From assembly GCA_045601465.1 (NCBI GenBank), contig JAZRZU010000049.1:1-24155 (forward strand): a DNA stretch of 24,155 nt, written 5' to 3'. Positions 7,626 through 15,697 of this stretch are shown one piece after another. How positions within the stretch are numbered: the first letter of the stretch is position 1; the number at the start of each line of letters is the position of its first letter. The position numbers were made by a program, and so were the translations under genes. Below the pieces are notes generated by a model. It saw nothing but the letters and a program-made list of their open reading frames with translations, had not been told where the DNA came from and ran no database searches. Source of the stretch: RGIG3009 sp045601465 (GTDB lineage: Bacteria > Bacillota > Clostridia > Oscillospirales > Acutalibacteraceae).

Positions 7626-8203
7626 AGGATATACGTAAATTAAAAATGCGTCTTCGTGAACAGTATCGTCGTGTTCGGGAAGAAATGGAACCGACTGTTC
7701 GTCAGGAAGCAGACCAAAAAATTGCGCAGACGGTACGAACCTTATGGCAGTATCGTTCCAGTCGACAGATTTTAACCTACGTATCTACACCCATCGAGGT
7801 GGATACGCACCGTATTATTGCACAGGCATTTGAGGACGGGAAAAAAGTGGCGGTTCCTCGGTGCGTACCGGATACCCGGAGTATGGAGTTCTATTACATT
7901 GAGTCGTTTGACGACTTATCACCCGGTAGCTTTGGGGTGCTGGAACCGCAAGCAAATCCGGAAAAACTAGTGCAAGATTATACCGGTGCAATGTGTATCA
8001 TTCCTGCTTTTTCATATGATTTTACCGGGTATCGACTGGGGTATGGTAAAGGCTATTATGATCGATTTTTAGCCGGATTTAGCGGACATATGATCGGCAT
8101 TTGTTACAGTTCCTGTATTCGTCGGTTTTTGCCACATGGACGTTTTGACAGGCCGGTACAGCTTTTAGTAACCGAAAATTTTATTCGACGTACAAACCGT
8201 TAA
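7616..8203 (+). CDS. 5-formyltetrahydrofolate cyclo-ligase
   Basis: The enzyme converts 5-formyl-THF to methenyl-THF with ATP, returning a storage folate to the one-carbon pool. The family signature GYRLGYGKGYYDRFL, near the ATP/folate site, is complete, and the N-terminal basic helix (LKMRLREQYRRVREEM) is typical. 195 residues is a normal length. The start is within the end of the DJ-1 gene; an internal ATG at 7646 would remove 10 residues and is less likely. It shares a transcript with thyX, which consumes methylene-THF, so a folate link within the operon makes sense. Confidence 0.95.
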   Translation: MPIEDIRKLKMRLREQYRRVREEMEPTVRQEADQKIAQTVRTLWQYRSSRQILTYVSTPIEVDTHRIIAQAFEDGKKVAVPRCVPDTRSMEFYYIESFDDLSPGSFGVLEPQANPEKLVQDYTGAMCIIPAFSYDFTGYRLGYGKGYYDRFLAGFSGHMIGICYSSCIRRFLPHGRFDRPVQLLVTENFIRRTNR

Positions 8204-8215
8204 GGAGGTATAGAG

Positions 8216-9556
8216 ATGGCTGACGATAAACAGTATGACTTTGACGCTATCTTGGATGAGCTTCAAGCAAAAGCAAAAAAAGTCGTCGAAGAGGATCCGG
8301 TGGTGAAAAAGAAACCGGTTTTTGAATTAAACTTAGATTTAGATTCTGAATATGCGGATCCGGTAGAAACTGCTCCCATTCAGCGCACCGTTTCCATCTC
8401 GACTGACCAGAGCAAGTCTTTTGAATCCGTACATACTTCGTCGGATGAGAAAAAGAATAAGCCCTCCAAAAAGCGGGTGTCATTTGCGGGCGCAGGTTGC
8501 TTGTCTGCGCTGCTTTATGTGACGTGCGTATTGGCGATATCCGGCATTTTATCCTATTTTGTTGTGGTGGGCGGTTTGGATTATACAGGCCTTAATCGTT
8601 CTGAGCAGGTCGTGGACGTGGTTGTTCCGGAGGGTTCTTCCACCAGATCCATAACCGATTTATTGTATGAAAAAGGGTTGCTTGCCGAGCCTTTCGTGTT
8701 TCGGATGTATGCAAAACTAACTGGTGCGGATGGGAAGTGGCAGCCGGGTGAGTTTAGCCTTTCGCCAAACATGGGTTATAAATTGTTAATACAAAGTTTG
8801 CAAGCGACGAAGGCTCGTGATACGGTAACGGTACTCATTCCCGAAGGATTTACCATTGATAAAATTGCGAAACGGTTAGAGGAGAAAAAGGTTTGTACCG
8901 CAGCGGAATTTTATCGTGCTATCTCCGAGGTGGATTACAGTAAGGACTATCCGTTCCTGAAAGAATCTCAAAAACAGTCGGGATATAATTCACGTTTTTA
9001 TAAACTGGAAGGTTTCTTGTTCCCGGATACGTATCAGTTTTATGAAAACTGTTCGGGTGAAACCGTTGTACGCAAATTGCTGGACAACTTTGAGAATCGC
9101 TTGGATACCACGATCCGTTCTGCAATGAGCGCACGAGGTGTTTCTATGGATGAATTGGTGATTTTGGCTTCGATCGTACAGGGTGAAGCAGCCACACGGG
9201 AAGATATGCAAAAGGTATCACGGGTGCTGTATAACCGTTTAAGCAACACCGCTGCTTATCCGAAATTGCAATGTGATTCCACCCGTGACTATATTACAAA
9301 ATTGGTCGGCACGTCCGGCGCACAAGATGCCATATTGGCTTATGATACCTACCAAAAGGATGGGTTGCCGGTGGGAGCTATCAACAACCCCGGCTTGGAC
9401 GCTATACGAGCGGTGTTGATTCCGTCCGAAGATAAAAACGTCATGGGTTGTTATTTCTTTGCAACCGATTACGATACCGGTAAGACGTACTTCTCAAAAA
9501 CCTATGAGCAACATGTGAGCATTTGTAAACGATATGGAATTGGTATGTATGGATAA
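8216..9556 (+). CDS. mltG: Endolytic murein transglycosylase MltG (YceG-like)
   Basis: MltG cuts nascent glycan strands in the membrane-proximal peptidoglycan and helps set strand length. The 446-residue product has a charged cytoplasmic N-terminus of about 90 residues, one transmembrane helix at about 95-119, then a LysM-like region (VVVPEGSSTRSITDLLYEKGLL) and the YceG catalytic domain. The catalytic glutamate is E324 in LASIVQGEA. The second family motif, YDTYQKDGLPVGAINNPG, is also complete. The long cytoplasmic tail is common in Firmicutes MltG and may bind partners. An AAGGAGG ribosome-binding site lies 9 bases before the ATG. In Bacillus subtilis mltG (yrrL) is also near U32-protease genes, so this order is partly conserved. 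Confidence 0.95.
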   Translation: MADDKQYDFDAILDELQAKAKKVVEEDPVVKKKPVFELNLDLDSEYADPVETAPIQRTVSISTDQSKSFESVHTSSDEKKNKPSKKRVSFAGAGCLSALLYVTCVLAISGILSYFVVVGGLDYTGLNRSEQVVDVVVPEGSSTRSITDLLYEKGLLAEPFVFRMYAKLTGADGKWQPGEFSLSPNMGYKLLIQSLQATKARDTVTVLIPEGFTIDKIAKRLEEKKVCTAAEFYRAISEVDYSKDYPFLKESQKQSGYNSRFYKLEGFLFPDTYQFYENCSGETVVRKLLDNFENRLDTTIRSAMSARGVSMDELVILASIVQGEAATREDMQKVSRVLYNRLSNTAAYPKLQCDSTRDYITKLVGTSGAQDAILAYDTYQKDGLPVGAINNPGLDAIRAVLIPSEDKNVMGCYFFATDYDTGKTYFSKTYEQHVSICKRYGIGMYG

Positions 9557-10766
9557 GTTACCGGAATTGTTATGCCCGGCAGGTGATTATGAGCGTTTGG
9601 AAACCGCTTTGTTATTTGGTGCGGACGCTGTTTATCTATCCGGCAAACGCTTTGGGATGCGTAGTGCCCCCTCTAATTTTACCGATGAAGAATTATCACG
9701 GGCGATTCAGCTGTGCCATCAGCAAGGTAAATCGGTGTATATCACCTGTAACATTTTGCCACGAAATGACGAGATAGACGCATTACCGGAGTATTTGCAG
9801 CTACTGGACAGCATGCGTGTGGATGCTTTAATTGTGGCAGACTTAGGTGTGATGCAGTTGGCAAAACGGTATGCACCGCATTGTGCTTTGCACGTATCCA
9901 CTCAACTTGGTGTTGTCAACCATGCGACGGCATCTCTTCTATACGATATGGGCGCTTCTCGTGTGGTGTTGGCGAGAGAATTATCACTGGATGAAATTGC
10001 CGATATTCGTGCGAAAACACCGTCAGAATTGGAACTGGAAGCGTTTGTTCACGGCGCTATGTGCATGTCGTATTCGGGAAGATGTTTATTATCGTCGTAT
10101 TTAACAGGACGAGACGGTAATCATGGTGATTGTGCTCAACCTTGCCGCTGGCGGTATGATTTGGTAGAACCGGGCCGACCCGAACGTCCAATTACGGTAG
10201 AACAGGAAGATAACGGCACCTATCTCTTTAATGCCAATGATTTGTGTATGTTGGAATATTTACCGCAACTTCATCGTGCGGGCATTACGTCATTCAAAAT
10301 AGAAGGACGTGCAAAAGCCGCCTACTATGTTGCCGGTGTGACCAATGCGTATCGTCAAGCATTGGACGGGTATCGAAACAGCGGGTTTTCTCTTGATTAT
10401 CAGGTGCCGGATTGGCTTGCCAAAGAACCTTACACCGTCAGTCATCGTCCCTATGGCACGGGCTTCTATTTTAATGAACCGTCACAAAATACAAAAAGCG
10501 GTGGTTATGTTCGGGATTACCAAGCGGTCGGCGTTGTGACCGGCTATGAGGATGGACAACTGCTCGTAAGCCAACGCAATCGCTTTTTTAAAGGGGATTG
10601 CCTGGAAGTATTGATCCCTCGTGAACGGCCTGCATGCTTATCGGTTGAGGCGTTGTTTAATGATAGCGGTTCACCCATCGAATCGGCACCACATCCCATG
10701 ATGACGGTGCGTATTCCCTGTGACCAACCGTATCCGGTTGGTAGTTATCTGCGAAAACGTGTGTAA
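9549..10766 (+). CDS. Peptidase U32 family protein (probable TrhP-like tRNA hydroxylation protein)
   Basis: The U32 signature is present at residues 164-179 (EAFVHGAMCMSYSGRC), followed by further Cys residues in GDCAQPCRW. These cysteines form the metal or Fe-S centre described for this family. The protein starts MDKLPELLCPAGDYERLETAL, the usual U32 beginning; I chose ATG 9549 over 9534 for that reason, giving 405 residues and an 8-base overlap with mltG. U32 proteins in this context (B. subtilis YrrN/YrrO, now TrhP) act in 5-hydroxyuridine formation at tRNA position 34 and probably are not true proteases. That role is inferred from family and neighbourhood. Confidence 0.9.
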   Translation: MDKLPELLCPAGDYERLETALLFGADAVYLSGKRFGMRSAPSNFTDEELSRAIQLCHQQGKSVYITCNILPRNDEIDALPEYLQLLDSMRVDALIVADLGVMQLAKRYAPHCALHVSTQLGVVNHATASLLYDMGASRVVLARELSLDEIADIRAKTPSELELEAFVHGAMCMSYSGRCLLSSYLTGRDGNHGDCAQPCRWRYDLVEPGRPERPITVEQEDNGTYLFNANDLCMLEYLPQLHRAGITSFKIEGRAKAAYYVAGVTNAYRQALDGYRNSGFSLDYQVPDWLAKEPYTVSHRPYGTGFYFNEPSQNTKSGGYVRDYQAVGVVTGYEDGQLLVSQRNRFFKGDCLEVLIPRERPACLSVEALFNDSGSPIESAPHPMMTVRIPCDQPYPVGSYLRKRV

Positions 10767-10774
10767 AAGCCCCT

Positions 10775-10809
10775 CCGTACGGGAATACTCCCCGTACGGT
10801 CGGATTTTT
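10775..10809 (+). promoter_or_regulatory. Palindromic hairpin with T-run directly before the PBP start
   Basis: Arms CCGTACGGG (10775-10783) and CCCGTACGG (10791-10799) form a 9-bp stem with a 7-base loop. After five bases comes TTTTT (10805-10809), and the ATG of the next gene begins at 10810. Each arm contains the self-complementary octamer CCGTACGG, so the pair could also be read as two binding half-sites 17 bp apart. It may be a weak intrinsic terminator after the U32 gene, an attenuator, or an operator; the sequence alone does not decide. Confidence 0.55.
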
Positions 10810-12408
10810 ATGCAAAAGCGAAGTGTTGCTTTGTTGGCGGCGATATTGTTTGCTATGAGTGGTATCATGGTGAAAATCATGCAACTGACAAGCGAGCCGT
10901 TTTCAAATGTTAGCGGTACAGATTCTACAGTAACCGTAACCGTTGCTGAGGCACGAGGTACCATCTACGATTGTCATTTACAACGTTTAACCAATACACA
11001 ATCCACTTATAAAGCCTCTGTTGTGGCTTTACCCCAAGCGATGGCGGCACTTTCTACGACGTTATCGGCGAATGAATGGACAAGCGTGAACACACAATTA
11101 CAAACCGGGAAACCCGTTACACTTTCCTCCGATAGTCCTTTCCCTTTGGTAAGCGGAATCCGTCAATTTGTGACGCCGGTGAGGTATGCTGACGAACAGC
11201 TTGCCGCACACCTCATCGGTTATATTGGTGATGATGGCGAAACCGGTGTTTGCGGCATTGAAAAAGCGTTTGATAAAGAACTCAAAGAGGCAACCGGATC
11301 CGTTACGGTAAGATATCAATCGGACGCAAAAGGAAACGCTTTGGTAGGAGGTGCAGTCCAAGTATCCAATACGTTATTTCGTGCCAATGCGGGGGTTGCA
11401 CTGACGATCGATAGCCAAATACAAAGCTTGACAGAAACGATCGTATCACAAAAAATAAGCAAAGGTGCCGTTGTGATTTTACAACCGTCAACGGGTGATA
11501 TTTTAGCACTGGCGAGTTTTCCGAGCTTTTCACCCAATCAGTTGTCCTCCTTCTTGGATCGCAAAGATTCCCCGCTGTTTAATCGTTTCCTTGCTTCATA
11601 TAATTGCGGTTCCGTTTTTAAGACCGTGACTACCATGGCAGCGCTGGAAAGCGGAATACCATGTTCGCAGACGTTTACTTGTACCGGTGTGTTTACGGCA
11701 GGAGTAAACCACATTAAATGCCACTATCTGTTAGGTCACGGCGCTCTGGATATGTGTGGGGGATTTGCGAAATCGTGTAACCCGTATTATATTCAGTTGG
11801 CGCAGTTAATGGGGGGTGCGCCGCTTTACAGAACGGCTTGCTCACTAGGGCTTGATAGTCCTTTGTTGTTGGCAAAAGGATATGCGACTTCACGTGCCAC
11901 CATTCCGAGCGAAAACGAACTGTTACAAGAAACGGTACTCGCAAACGTTTCGTTCGGGCAAGGCGATCTGCTGACGTCGCCTATCCATATTGCACAGATG
12001 ACGGCTTGCGTTGTGAACGGTGGCCAATATTATCGTTCAAACGTTTACTATGGTATGGTGGATGAAGTGGGCAACCTCACCCAAGCGAATCGGGAAGCGC
12101 CGATACAGGTATGTTCCCCTAAGACAGCCGCCACAATACGAGAGATGATGATAGCGGTCGTTGAGGAGGGGTCCGGTAAATCTGCGAAACCAACCGTCGG
12201 CGGTGCAGGTGGAAAAACGGGGACCGCTGAAACCGGTTGGAAAGGGGATGACGGTGAAACGATGGTGCAAAACTGGTTCACCGGATTTTTCCCCGCCGAA
12301 AATCCTCAATATGTCATAACGGTGTTGGCAGAGGATAGCGGAAGGACAGGGGAGAGCACAGCCTCGGTATTTGCCGAGCTTTGCGATATGCTATATAAAT
12401 TAGGGTAG
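10810..12408 (+). CDS. Class B penicillin-binding protein (peptidoglycan D,D-transpeptidase, FtsI/PBP2/SpoVD-like)
   Basis: Cross-links peptide stems of peptidoglycan outside the membrane. Starting at ATG 10810, residues 4-25 (SVALLAAILFAMSGIMVKI) form the membrane anchor. The dimerisation/pedestal motif ARGTIYDCHLQRLTN follows, and then the transpeptidase domain with all three active-site motifs: S268-x-x-K271 (GSVFKTV), S322-C-N324 and K469-T-G471 (GGKTGTAETG). At 532 residues it is shorter than many FtsI proteins and has no PASTA domains, so I do not assign a specific FtsI, PBP2 or SpoVD name. No Shine-Dalgarno sequence is visible before the ATG; instead a hairpin and T-run precede it. GTG 10720 upstream lies inside the U32 gene and has no ribosome-binding site either. 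It is the last gene of the thyX run; no terminator follows before the alaS promoter. Confidence 0.92.
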   Translation: MQKRSVALLAAILFAMSGIMVKIMQLTSEPFSNVSGTDSTVTVTVAEARGTIYDCHLQRLTNTQSTYKASVVALPQAMAALSTTLSANEWTSVNTQLQTGKPVTLSSDSPFPLVSGIRQFVTPVRYADEQLAAHLIGYIGDDGETGVCGIEKAFDKELKEATGSVTVRYQSDAKGNALVGGAVQVSNTLFRANAGVALTIDSQIQSLTETIVSQKISKGAVVILQPSTGDILALASFPSFSPNQLSSFLDRKDSPLFNRFLASYNCGSVFKTVTTMAALESGIPCSQTFTCTGVFTAGVNHIKCHYLLGHGALDMCGGFAKSCNPYYIQLAQLMGGAPLYRTACSLGLDSPLLLAKGYATSRATIPSENELLQETVLANVSFGQGDLLTSPIHIAQMTACVVNGGQYYRSNVYYGMVDEVGNLTQANREAPIQVCSPKTAATIREMMIAVVEEGSGKSAKPTVGGAGGKTGTAETGWKGDDGETMVQNWFTGFFPAENPQYVITVLAEDSGRTGESTASVFAELCDMLYKLG

Positions 12409-12418
12409 AATTCTTTGC

Positions 12419-12447
12419 TTGACAAATGGCAGAAGATGACGTATACT
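12419..12447 (+). promoter_or_regulatory. Consensus sigma-A promoter for the T-box leader and alaS
   Basis: TTGACA (12419-12424), a 17-bp spacer, and TATACT (12442-12447): near-perfect consensus. It starts 10 bases after the PBP gene and gives a leader of about 260 nt, matching a T-box RNA. Confidence 0.9.
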
Positions 12448-12453
12448 GATTCT

Positions 12454-12696
12454 CGTAATCGGCTGTGATGAGAAAAACCGTTTGTCGGACACTCAGAGAG
12501 GCTTGCCCCGTGTTTAACGGGCTGTGAGGCAGGCTTGTCGTTGTCAAACGGAGGCCGCCTCGGAGCTCCGCCAGAGATGGTGGCGTTTGTCTGCGTTAAA
12601 GACATTGAGTGGCGTTGCGGATCGTTTCCGTATCGCAATTTGGGTGGTACCACGGAAATCTCCGTCCCAAGCAGGGGCGGGGATTATTTTTTGTTT
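12454..12696 (+). ncRNA. T-box riboswitch (tRNA-Ala sensing) upstream of alaS
   Basis: The T-box core AATTTGGGTGGTACCACGG is at 12637-12655; its bulge TGGT (12645-12648) would pair with the 3' ACCA end of uncharged tRNA, as expected for tRNA-Ala with discriminator A. An AGAGAG motif (12495-12500) and a paired arm CCGTTTG/CAAACGG (12478-12484/12545-12551) form Stem I. Just outside that arm lies AGGCCGCC, where GCC at 12554-12556 (or the adjacent GCC at 12557-12559) is an alanine codon and the likely specifier. The antiterminator can form between TTTCCGT (12625-12631) and ACGGAAA (12652-12658), competing with the terminator at 12657-12696. Uncharged tRNA-Ala should favour readthrough into alaS. 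The exact 5' end is estimated from the promoter. Confidence 0.95.
12657..12696 (+). terminator. T-box leader intrinsic terminator
   Basis: A 12-bp stem (12657-12668 with 12674-12685, two G-U pairs) with a 5-base loop, followed by ATTTTTTGTTTT. It is the default-off structure of the T-box and lies directly before the alaS ribosome-binding site. It would also end any readthrough from the PBP gene. Confidence 0.9.
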
Positions 12697-12714
12697 TAGG
12701 AGGATGTTGTAAAA

Positions 12715-15345
12715 ATGAAATGGACCGGTCTTAACGAACTGAGGGAAATGTATTTAAGTTTCTTTGAAAGTAAAGGTCATTTACGTCTGCCCAGCTTTTC
12801 GCTGGTTCCGAAAAACGATGCCTCATTGTTACTGATCAATTCCGGTATGGCACCAATGAAAAAATATTTTACGGGTGAGGTCACCCCGCCTCGTAAACGT
12901 GTAACAACCTGTCAAAAGTGTATTCGTACCCCGGATATTGAACGGGTAGGTAAGACGGCTCGCCATGGTACTTACTTTGAAATGTTGGGTAATTTCAGTT
13001 TTGGTGACTATTTCAAACATGAGGCAACCGCTTGGGCTTGGGAATTTTGTACCAAAGTATTGGAATTGCCGGTAGATCGCATTTGGGTTTCCATCTATGA
13101 AAACGACGATGAAGCGTTTGATATCTGGACCAAAGAGGTCGGCGTATCACCTGACCGCATCGTGCGTCTTGGAAAAGAGGACAACTTCTGGGAGCATGGT
13201 TCCGGTCCGTGCGGTCCCTGCTCGGAATTGTATTTTGACCGTGGCGAGCAGTATGGCTGCGGTTCCCCGAACTGCGGTGTCGGCTGTGAATGTGACCGTT
13301 ATGTAGAGTTTTGGAATAACGTATTTACCCAGTTTGATAACGACGGAAACGGGAACTATACACCCCTTGATCATCCGAACATTGACACCGGTATGGGGTT
13401 GGAGCGTTTAGCATGCATTATGCAAGGTGTTGCGAACCTGTTCGAGGTGGATACGGTTCAAAACATCATGAAACATATCTGTCGTGTGGCAAACGTGGAA
13501 TACGGCGCCGATGAGAAAACCGACGTTTCGTTACGTGTTATAACCGACCATATCCGTTCCACTACCTTTATGATTGGTGACAGTGTTATGCCGTCGAATG
13601 AGGGACGTGGGTATGTTCTGCGTCGTTTATTACGTCGTGCAGCTCGTCACGGCCGTTTACTCGGTATTCATCGTCCCTTCTTGTATGAGGTGTGTGAAAC
13701 GGTAATCGGTGAAAATCTATCTGCCTATCCGGAACTGAAAGAAAAACAAGATTTTATTATCAAGGTTATCCGTAACGAGGAAGAAGCGTTTGAAAAAACG
13801 ATCGATAGCGGTTTATCCTTGTTGGAAACTATGTTAGCGGAAGCGACGAACGGTGTATTGTCGGGCGATGATGCATTTAAACTGTATGATACGTATGGAT
13901 TCCCGCTGGATTTAACTTGTGATATCTTGGAAGAAAAAGGATTGACCGTTGACGAGCAGCGATTCCATGAACTTATGGGAGAACAGCGTGCTCGGGCCCG
14001 TGCTGCTCGTAAGGATGCCGGTGCCGATGCCTGGAAAGGCAATGCGGCGATTACCGAACAACTCACAGCAAGTTGTTTTGTGGGCTATGATACGCTGACC
14101 GAGCAAGCATCGGTTGTGGCGATCGTGAGTAACAACGAATTAGTCGAAACATTATCCGAGGGTGAGACCGCCACCTTGGTATTGGATGTCACACCGTTTT
14201 ATGGTGAAAGCGGCGGTCAGGTCGGTGACAACGGTGTTATCGAAGCGGATGGAGTCTGCTTCGAGGTGACCGATACCCAGAAAAATGCCGCCGGTGTTAT
14301 GTTGCATACCGGTACGTTGAAATCCGGCACTCTTAATGTGGGAAATATGGTCACCGCAAAAGTGAATGCAGAAACCCGCAGCGCAGTTATGCGTAACCAT
14401 TCAGCAGCACACTTGTTGCAGGCTGCATTGCGCCGTGTGTTGGGTACACACGTAGAACAGGCGGGTCAGCTGGTCAACGCAGCTCGTATGCGTTTTGACT
14501 TTACGCATTTTTCGGCTTTGACTGCGGATGAGATCCAACAAGTGGAATCATTGGTCAACGGTTGGATTTTGAACGGCTTGTCCGTAGATGTTCAAGAAAT
14601 GCCGATTGATGAAGCCCGCAAGCTGGGCGCAATGGCGTTGTTTGGAGAAAAATACGGTGACGTGGTACGTGTCGTGAAAATGGGAGACGTATCGGTGGAA
14701 CTTTGCGGCGGTACGCATGCGGATAATACCGCCAAACTTGGTTTGTTCCATATTATTTCAGAATCTTCGGTTGCAGCGGGCGTTCGTCGCATCGAGGCGG
14801 TCACCGGTGTAGCGTTGCTGGATTTGTTGAAGAATTATCACCAACGTATGGTGGAAGCATCCGATGCCATGAAAGCGGCCGGCCCGGATGATATCAGCCG
14901 TCGTGCTGCCCAGTTGATCGGGGAGCTCAAAGATGCGCAACGTGAACTGCAAGCGGTTCGTAGTCAACAAGCATCCGAAAAAATTGGTGACTTATTTAAA
15001 AACGCAAAAGATTGTGACGGTATTCAGCTGATTACGGCTGTATTGCCCGACATGAGCGGTGACGAACTACGCTCACTTTGCGACCGTGTTCGTGATCGAA
15101 ATTTGGATAAAGCGGTTGTTGTGCTCGCCGGTACTTCACACGAAAAACAAACTGTGACGTTTGCTTGTTACTGCACAGCGGGAGCTGTGGAAGCCGGCGC
15201 CAATGCCGGTATGATCGTCCGTCAGGTAGCTTCTATTTGCGGCGGTAAGGGCGGCGGAAAACCCGATATGGCGATGGCGGGCGGTAAAGATTTGTCCAAA
15301 GTTCCTGAGGCAATGGATAGCATTCCCGATTTGCTGAAAAAATAA
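12715..15345 (+). CDS. alaS: Alanyl-tRNA synthetase
   Basis: Charges tRNA-Ala with alanine and edits mischarged Ser and Gly. At 876 residues it has normal full length. The class II catalytic core begins ELREMYLSFFESKGHLRLPS with KYFTGEVTPPRKRVTTCQKC and the GTYFEMLGNFSFGDYFK motif. The editing domain keeps its zinc ligands H562-x3-H566 (NHSAAHLL) and C664-x3-H668 (CGGTHADN). The C-terminal oligomerisation/C-Ala domain ends with the usual GGKGGGKPDMAMAGG. An extra Cys-rich segment (GCGSPNCGVGCECD) follows the SELYFDRG motif, as in many bacterial AlaRS. AGGAGG (12698-12703) is the ribosome-binding site. Expression is controlled by the T-box leader just upstream. Confidence 0.99.
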   Translation: MKWTGLNELREMYLSFFESKGHLRLPSFSLVPKNDASLLLINSGMAPMKKYFTGEVTPPRKRVTTCQKCIRTPDIERVGKTARHGTYFEMLGNFSFGDYFKHEATAWAWEFCTKVLELPVDRIWVSIYENDDEAFDIWTKEVGVSPDRIVRLGKEDNFWEHGSGPCGPCSELYFDRGEQYGCGSPNCGVGCECDRYVEFWNNVFTQFDNDGNGNYTPLDHPNIDTGMGLERLACIMQGVANLFEVDTVQNIMKHICRVANVEYGADEKTDVSLRVITDHIRSTTFMIGDSVMPSNEGRGYVLRRLLRRAARHGRLLGIHRPFLYEVCETVIGENLSAYPELKEKQDFIIKVIRNEEEAFEKTIDSGLSLLETMLAEATNGVLSGDDAFKLYDTYGFPLDLTCDILEEKGLTVDEQRFHELMGEQRARARAARKDAGADAWKGNAAITEQLTASCFVGYDTLTEQASVVAIVSNNELVETLSEGETATLVLDVTPFYGESGGQVGDNGVIEADGVCFEVTDTQKNAAGVMLHTGTLKSGTLNVGNMVTAKVNAETRSAVMRNHSAAHLLQAALRRVLGTHVEQAGQLVNAARMRFDFTHFSALTADEIQQVESLVNGWILNGLSVDVQEMPIDEARKLGAMALFGEKYGDVVRVVKMGDVSVELCGGTHADNTAKLGLFHIISESSVAAGVRRIEAVTGVALLDLLKNYHQRMVEASDAMKAAGPDDISRRAAQLIGELKDAQRELQAVRSQQASEKIGDLFKNAKDCDGIQLITAVLPDMSGDELRSLCDRVRDRNLDKAVVVLAGTSHEKQTVTFACYCTAGAVEAGANAGMIVRQVASICGGKGGGKPDMAMAGGKDLSKVPEAMDSIPDLLKK

Positions 15346-15360
15346 AGGGGGGAGTACACA

Positions 15361-15693
15361 ATGGATTGTATTTTTTGTAAAATTGCCGCAGGGGAGATCC
15401 CTTCCCGTAAAGTATATGAAGACGAGCAAGTGTTAGGGTTTTATGACATTGAACCGGCGGCCCCTGTTCATATGCTTTTTATCCCTAAACAACATCTTGC
15501 CGGATGTGGAGAAATTACTCCGAAAAACAGTGCGGTGGTATCCCATATTTTCGAAGTTATTGCGAAGGTGACAGCGGATATGGGGATAACGGAGTATCGT
15601 GTTGTTACCAATAATGGGACGAGTGCCGGTCAATCGGTATTTCATCTTCACTTCCATGTTCTTTCTGGAAAAACCTTGAAGGGAATGTGCTGA
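15361..15693 (+). CDS. HIT (histidine triad) family nucleotide-binding protein
   Basis: The 110-residue protein has the complete HIT motif H95-L-H97-F-H99-V and the family start CIFCKIAAGEIPSRKVYED. The two N-terminal cysteines (CIFC) are the usual partial zinc site in bacterial HinT-like members. Such proteins hydrolyse nucleoside phosphoramidates and aminoacyl-adenylates in vitro, so placement directly after alaS is suggestive: aminoacyl-AMP is a by-product of synthetases. That link is inference. A strong purine-rich ribosome-binding site (AAAGGGGGGAG) precedes the ATG, and the gene follows alaS by 15 bases. Confidence 0.95.
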   Translation: MDCIFCKIAAGEIPSRKVYEDEQVLGFYDIEPAAPVHMLFIPKQHLAGCGEITPKNSAVVSHIFEVIAKVTADMGITEYRVVTNNGTSAGQSVFHLHFHVLSGKTLKGMC

Positions 15694-15697
15694 CGCC

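Noticed and set aside
10720..10809. GTG at 10720 as start of the PBP gene
   Set aside because: The added 30 residues are the U32 gene end and hairpin read in another frame; they look unlike a PBP N-terminus and have no Shine-Dalgarno sequence.
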